A stretch of DNA of 64,000 bases, from contig NZ_UPHT01000092.1 in NCBI RefSeq assembly GCF_900566085.1, positions 1 through 64,000 on the forward strand. Direction: 5' to 3'. Origin of the DNA: Mycobacterium attenuatum (GTDB lineage: Bacteria > Actinomycetota > Actinomycetes > Mycobacteriales > Mycobacteriaceae). This document shows, piece after piece, positions 59,161-64,000 of the stretch. The notes beneath the pieces are model-generated. The model did no database searches. It was not told the origin of the DNA and saw only the letters and a list, made by a program, of their open reading frames with translations. Numbering within the stretch: position 1 is the first letter of the stretch; each line of letters begins with the position of its first letter. The translations under genes were made by a program, and so were the position numbers.

Positions 59161-62100
59161 CTATTCGTTGTCGTCTTCCATGAACGCGGCGTTGACCAGG
59201 TCATCGAGGTCCATGTCGGCAATGTCCTTTTCGACGGTCGCTGCCGGCGTTATGGCCTGACCGTTCACCTCGGTTTCCTGGGCCAGCGCGAGCAACAGGT
59301 CCAGCACTCCCGCTTGCCGAAGCCGCTTGATCGGAATAGACGCCACCACACGCTGTAGTTCGGCCTCACCGGGGGCGGTGACCGGGGCCTCGTGCGGCGC
59401 CGAGCCCACGAGTTCGCGGTGCATGTAACCGGCCAGTGCAGCTGAGTTGGGGTAGTCGAAGATGAGCGTGGGCGAAAGCGCCAGGCCGGTAGCTGATTTG
59501 AGCCTGTTGCGCATCTCGACTGCGGTGAGCGAATCGAAGCCCAGTTCCTGGAACGCCCGGTTCGGGTCAATGGCTTCCGGGCTGGAATTGCCCAGCACCG
59601 TCGCGATGTTGGACCGCACCAGGTCCAACAGGATGGCGTGCTGCTCGTCTTCGGCCAAGCCGTCCAGGCGTTGCAGCAGAGCCGATTTCGACTTGGCCGC
59701 GGCCAGTGAGTCGTCGACTTGGCGCCGCGCCGGCGCGTTAATCAGGTCGACGAACATCGGTGGCAGGGTGCCGCCGTCGAACTTGACCCGCAACGCGGCA
59801 AAGTCGATGTGTGCGGGCAGCATGAAGGGGTCGTCGACGATCATGGCGGTGTCGAGCAATTCCAGTGCTTCTGCTGAGGACATGGCCACGACGCCGTCGC
59901 GGGCGAACCGCTTGAAGTCGACGCTCGCCAGCCCTCCAGTCATGGCACTGGCCTGATTCCACAGACCCCAGCCGAGCGATATTGCCGGCAGCCCGCGCGC
60001 CCGCCGGTGCACAGCCAACCCGTCCAGGAAGGAATTGGCGGCCGCATAGTTGGCCTGACCCGACGACCCGACCAGCCCGGCCATCGACGAAAACATCACG
60101 AAGGCAGACACATCCAGGTCGCACGTCAGCTCATGCAGATTCCATGCCGCATCCACCTTGGCCCGCAACACCGTTTCCATCCGCCCCGGTGTCAGCGAAG
60201 TCACCACGGCGTCATCGAGCGCGCCGGCGGTGTGGATCACGGCCGACAAAGGATGCTGGACCGGGATATCGGCAATCACCTTTGCCAACGCCGCCCGATC
60301 GGCGGCATCACAGGCGACCACGTGCACCTGCGCGCCGGCGGCACCCAATTCGGCCAGCAGCTCGTCAACCCCGGGTGCGTCCGGACCGCGCCGGCTGACC
60401 AAGACCAGTTGACGTACCCCATGACGAGTCACGACATGGCGGGCCAGCGCCGAGCCCGCCATACCGGTGCCGCCGGTGATCAGCACCGTGCCCGTCGCCC
60501 ACGCGTCCGGCATGGTCATCACCACCTTGCCGACGTGGCGAGCTTGGCTCAGGTACCGCAACGCCGCAGGGGCGCGACGCACGTCGAACGTCGTGACCGG
60601 CAACGGCCGCAGCGCCTCGTCGTCGAACAGTGCGGCCAGCTCCGCGAGAATTCGTGCGATGCGGTCCGGCCCGGCCTCGAACAAATCGAAGGCGCGGTAA
60701 CGCACGCCTGCGTGCTGCTGGGCGACGGCGTCGGCGTCGCGGATGTCGGTCTTGCCCATCTCCAGGAAGACCCCGCCCGCGACAACCAGGCGCAGCGACG
60801 CGTCGACGAAATCACCGGCCAGCGAGTCCAAGACCACGTCCACACCGCGCCCCCCGGTAGCAGCGCGGAACTTGTCCTCGAAGTCCAGGCTGCGCGAGTC
60901 GGAGATGTGGTTGTCGTCAAAGCCCAAGGCCCGCAACGTGTCCCACTTGCCCTTGCTGGCCGTGGCGAATACCTCCAGCCCCCAATGCCGGGCCAGCTGT
61001 ACCGCAGCCATACCAACACCGCCGGTGGCGGCGTGCACGAGGATCCGTTGCCCCGGCTGCACTGACGCCAAATCGCGCAGCGCGTAATAGGCGGTGGCGA
61101 ACACCACCGACGTGGTGGCCGCCGCGGTATGCGACCAGCCCGCCGGGATCTTGACCAGCAGCCTGTGGTCGGTGGTGGCGATCGTTCCGGTGCCTTCGGG
61201 GAACAGGCCCATGACCCGGTCGCCGACGGCGAAACCGCCGCCGCCTGGGCCGGTTTCGAGGACCACACCGGAGCCTTCCACGCCCATGACCGCATCGGGA
61301 TCGGGATAGAGCCCCAGCGCGATCATGACGTCCCGGAAATTCGCGGCCATCGCCGATAACGCCACCCGAACATGTCCGGGCTGCAGCACTGCGTCGGCGT
61401 CGGGAATCGGTTCGAGCCTTAGATTTTCGAAGGTGCCGGCTGCGCTCATGCCCAACCGCCACGGGCCGTCGCCCGGGGGCACCAATAGCCCGCCGACCGC
61501 GCGGCTGCCGTGGACCCGCGCGATGTAGACCTGCCCACCACGCCACAGCACTTGTGGCTCGCCGGTGGCCAGCACCGCCGCCACAGCCGTTTCGTCCAGG
61601 GGCGCATCGGTATCGGCCAGCACGATGCGTCCCGGATGCTCCGTCTGCGCCGAGCGCACCAAACCCCACACTGCCGCGCCCGCCAGGTCGGTGATGTCCT
61701 CGCCGGGCAGCGCAACCGCGCCCCGCGTCGTGACCACCAACACCCCGGCGCCGTCGCGAGCGAGCCAGGACTGCACTACGTCGAGGACCGCGTTCGTGGC
61801 TGTATACACAGCCGCCACGGCATCCCCGGCCACCGGTGCGGACTCGAAGACCACTGTCGACGGGTCGTTGCCGGCCGTTGTGCCCCAGGCCTGTACGGGC
61901 ACCGGTTCCAGGTCGGCCGACGGTTGGGCCGACCAGTCCACCTGGAACAGCCGGTCGGGGCCCGACCCGGCAACGGCGGCCCGCAGCTGCTGATCGGTGA
62001 CGGGCCGTGCCAGCATCGAAGCGACCGACAGCACCGGTAATCCGAGCCCGTCAGCCAGCTCGATCGACACCGCCTTGGAGGCACCGGACGCGCCCGCCGG

Positions 62101-64000
62101 CGCGATCCGGGCCCGCACCGACGACGCGCCCGCGGCGTGCAACGACACGCCCTGCCAGGAGAACGGAACAAGCACCGAGCCCTCGGCAACCCCGAAATCT
62201 CCGGCACCGTTGGACGCCAGAATCACCGCGTGCAACGCGGCATCCAGCAGCACCGGGTGAACCCCGAAACCGGTGACCGACGCCCCGGCGTCCGCGGGCA
62301 GGGTTACCTCCGCGAACACTTCATCGCCGCGTCGCCACATCGCGGTCAGCCCGCGGAACGCCGGACCGTAGCCGTAGCCGCGCTCGGCCAATCGCTCGTA
62401 CCCGTCGGCGACCTCCACGGGCACCGCGCCGACCGGTGGCCATGCCGACAAGTCGGTGCTCGGCTGCGCAGAACCGGTGCCCAGCGTTCCCTCGGCATGC
62501 AGCACCCAACTGGCGCCAGCCTCCGCACGGGAATACACCGACACCGCGCGAGCTCCGGACTCGTCCACACCGGCCACGATCACCTGGATGGCAACCGAAT
62601 TCCCCGTCGGCAACACCAATGGCGCTGCCAGGGTCAACTCTTCGACCACAGCGCAGCCCACTTCGTCGCCGGCACGAATCGCCAACTCCACGAAACCCGC
62701 TCCCGGGAAGATCACCACGCCGCCGACAGCATGGTCGGCCAACCAGCCCTGGGCGCGCAGGGACAACCGGCCCGTCAGCACGACACCACCGGAAGCCGGC
62801 AGCTCCACCACCGCACCCAGCAGAGGGTGTTCGCCGGGGTCTAGTCCCAGATCGGCGGCGTCGGCCGCTACGGCGTCACTGGACAGCCAGAACCGCCGCC
62901 GCTGGAACGCATACGTCGGCAGCTCGACGAAGTTCGCCTGCCCCGCCACCGCGCGCCAGTCCACGCTGACGCCGGAGACGAAGGCTTGGGCCACCGCGTT
63001 CGCCAGCGTCACCGGCTCGGGACGATCCCTGCGCAGCGCGGAGATGGTCACGACGCCGGTATCCGGCAGCGATTCCTCAATGGACGCGGTGAGGCCGCTA
63101 CCCGGGCCGACTTCGAAGAAGCATGTGGCGCCGGCCGATTGGGCAAATCGGACGCTGTCGGCGAACCGCACCGCCTCCCGGACGTGGCGCTTCCAATAGG
63201 CGGTGGTGCCGTAGTCGTCTGCGCACAGCTGCCCGGTGACGTTGGAGATGATCGGGACGGTCGGTTGTCCGATCGCCAGACCGCTTGCAACGGTACCGAA
63301 TTCGTCGATCATCGGATCCATCAGTGGCGAGTGGAAGGCGTGCGATACGGCCAGTCGGTGCACCCGGCGCCCCTCAGCGCGCAGCTGGTCGGCGACCGCG
63401 AGCACCGTGTCCTCGACACCCGAAATCACCACCGAGGACGGGCCGTTGACGGCAGCGATGCTGACCTCGGCGCTCAGCAGGGGCGCAACTTCGGCTTCGG
63501 TGGCCGCCACCGCGACCATCGCTCCGCCGGGCGGCAGAGCCTGCATGAACCGGCCGCGGGCGGCGACCAGCACCGCGGCGTTTTCCAGGGACAGGACGCC
63601 GGTGATGTGTGCTGCCGAGATTTCACCGACTGAGTGGCCCATCACGAAGTCGGGTCGCATTCCCCAGGATTCCAGCAGCCGGTACAGCGCAACTTCCACC
63701 GCGAACAGCGCTGGCTGTGCGAATTCCGTTGTGTTCAATAGACTTTCGTCGTGTCCCCAGATGACTTCGCGCAGCGGACGCAGCAGGTGACGGTCGAGTT
63801 CGGCGACGACGGTGTTGAAGGCCTCGGCGAACACCGGATAGCCGGCATGCAATCCCATTCCCATGCCCAGCAATTGGGAGCCTTGGCCGGGGAACACGAA
63901 CACCGTCTTGCCCGCCGGTGTCGCGGTGCCGCGAACCACCGACACCGCCTGCCCGCCGGCCAGCTCGTCCAGCCCGGCCAGCAACCGGTCCCGATCCCCG
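59161..64000 (-). CDS. pks12: Polyketide synthase Pks12 (3' part; runs off the right edge)
   Basis: More than 1600 residues of a modular type I PKS. Domains in order: acyltransferase ([25 protein letters not shown] specificity motif, which in general marks malonyl-CoA use), dehydratase ([17 protein letters not shown], the HxxxGxxxxP motif is complete), enoylreductase ([15 protein letters not shown]), ketoreductase ([14 protein letters not shown]; Ser, Tyr and Asn present in [17 protein letters not shown]) and acyl carrier protein ([15 protein letters not shown], Ser for phosphopantetheine). A short C-terminal helical tail follows and there is no thioesterase. Pks12 makes mycoketides for mannosyl phosphomycoketide. 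The likeness, the DH-ER-KR order and the next gene support the name. Confidence 0.9.
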   Translation of the reverse strand, partial: GDRDRLLAGLDELAGGQAVSVVRGTATPAGKTVFVFPGQGSQLLGMGMGLHAGYPVFAEAFNTVVAELDRHLLRPLREVIWGHDESLLNTTEFAQPALFAVEVALYRLLESWGMRPDFVMGHSVGEISAAHITGVLSLENAAVLVAARGRFMQALPPGGAMVAVAATEAEVAPLLSAEVSIAAVNGPSSVVISGVEDTVLAVADQLRAEGRRVHRLAVSHAFHSPLMDPMIDEFGTVASGLAIGQPTVPIISNVTGQLCADDYGTTAYWKRHVREAVRFADSVRFAQSAGATCFFEVGPGSGLTASIEESLPDTGVVTISALRRDRPEPVTLANAVAQAFVSGVSVDWRAVAGQANFVELPTYAFQRRRFWLSSDAVAADAADLGLDPGEHPLLGAVVELPASGGVVLTGRLSLRAQGWLADHAVGGVVIFPGAGFVELAIRAGDEVGCAVVEELTLAAPLVLPTGNSVAIQVIVAGVDESGARAVSVYSRAEAGASWVLHAEGTLGTGSAQPSTDLSAWPPVGAVPVEVADGYERLAERGYGYGPAFRGLTAMWRRGDEVFAEVTLPADAGASVTGFGVHPVLLDAALHAVILASNGAGDFGVAEGSVLVPFSWQGVSLHAAGASSVRARIAPAGASGASKAVSIELADGLGLPVLSVASMLARPVTDQQLRAAVAGSGPDRLFQVDWSAQPSADLEPVPVQAWGTTAGNDPSTVVFESAPVAGDAVAAVYTATNAVLDVVQSWLARDGAGVLVVTTRGAVALPGEDITDLAGAAVWGLVRSAQTEHPGRIVLADTDAPLDETAVAAVLATGEPQVLWRGGQVYIARVHGSRAVGGLLVPPGDGPWRLGMSAAGTFENLRLEPIPDADAVLQPGHVRVALSAMAANFRDVMIALGLYPDPDAVMGVEGSGVVLETGPGGGGFAVGDRVMGLFPEGTGTIATTDHRLLVKIPAGWSHTAAATTSVVFATAYYALRDLASVQPGQRILVHAATGGVGMAAVQLARHWGLEVFATASKGKWDTLRALGFDDNHISDSRSLDFEDKFRAATGGRGVDVVLDSLAGDFVDASLRLVVAGGVFLEMGKTDIRDADAVAQQHAGVRYRAFDLFEAGPDRIARILAELAALFDDEALRPLPVTTFDVRRAPAALRYLSQARHVGKVVMTMPDAWATGTVLITGGTGMAGSALARHVVTRHGVRQLVLVSRRGPDAPGVDELLAELGAAGAQVHVVACDAADRAALAKVIADIPVQHPLSAVIHTAGALDDAVVTSLTPGRMETVLRAKVDAAWNLHELTCDLDVSAFVMFSSMAGLVGSSGQANYAAANSFLDGLAVHRRARGLPAISLGWGLWNQASAMTGGLASVDFKRFARDGVVAMSSAEALELLDTAMIVDDPFMLPAHIDFAALRVKFDGGTLPPMFVDLINAPARRQVDDSLAAAKSKSALLQRLDGLAEDEQHAILLDLVRSNIATVLGNSSPEAIDPNRAFQELGFDSLTAVEMRNRLKSATGLALSPTLIFDYPNSAALAGYMHRELVGSAPHEAPVTAPGEAELQRVVASIPIKRLRQAGVLDLLLALAQETEVNGQAITPAATVEKDIADMDLDDLVNAAFMEDDNE

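Noticed and set aside
1..64000. tRNA or rRNA genes
   Set aside because: No cloverleaf-like or rRNA-like segments were noticed by eye; a covariance-model search would be needed to exclude a tRNA with certainty.

Overview
The window is about 65% G+C coding sequence from a slow-growing Mycobacterium. A PPE protein with MPTR-type repeats, Pks12, a pyrazinamidase next to its usual partner gene, LppI, LipT, a 13E12-family relic and an M. leprae-type 18 kDa small heat-shock protein all point there. Gene order from about 36 kb to the end follows M. tuberculosis Rv2033c to Rv2048c as I remember it, with insertions. The left half keeps only short blocks of that order (an Rv2000/Rv2001-like pair, universal stress proteins). 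The Hsp18 type and the many extra genes suggest a non-tuberculous species (M. kansasii-like is a guess), not the M. tuberculosis complex.

1-12 kb is a decayed accessory region. It holds a DUF2804 protein, a biotin-synthase-like radical SAM enzyme coupled to an FAD monooxygenase, truncated oxygenase and enoyl-CoA hydratase genes, a MazEF-like module, an XRE/nucleotidyltransferase module under a 28-bp perfect palindrome, an IS256-type relic, and at least six copies of a short dispersed repeat that I cannot assign to a known element.

12-31 kb holds a PPE gene with a recent 429-bp-period tandem duplication, lipid-type genes (esterase, FAD oxidoreductase, acyl-ACP thioesterase, membrane acyltransferase), a ThDP oxidase, CsbD, a UdgX-type DNA glycosylase, a MerR/Hsp18 divergent pair, a GTP cyclohydrolase I and three tandem universal stress proteins. 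DosR-like boxes lie near the stress proteins.

31.3-35.8 kb is one tight minus-strand operon: OsmC, cyanase, an acyl-CoA-dehydrogenase-fold flavoprotein, an ECF sigma factor, a zinc anti-sigma factor, a flavin reductase and a formate/nitrite-type channel. It reads as a self-regulated anion or cyanate detoxification unit and is the best candidate here for an undescribed system.

36-64 kb holds DUF3097, an ArsR repressor that looks leaderless, an SRPBCC-DinB-like fusion, a patatin, a four-gene sugar ABC transporter, an inserted diiron oxygenase/ferredoxin reductase pair with its TetR regulator, the Rv2042c-like gene with pncA, a DoxX protein, gluconokinase, an APH-like fusion with lipT, lppI, a broken 13E12 gene, the epimerase/PEP-utiliser protein and the 3' part of pks12, which runs off the right edge. 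I saw no rRNA, tRNA or CRISPR array.
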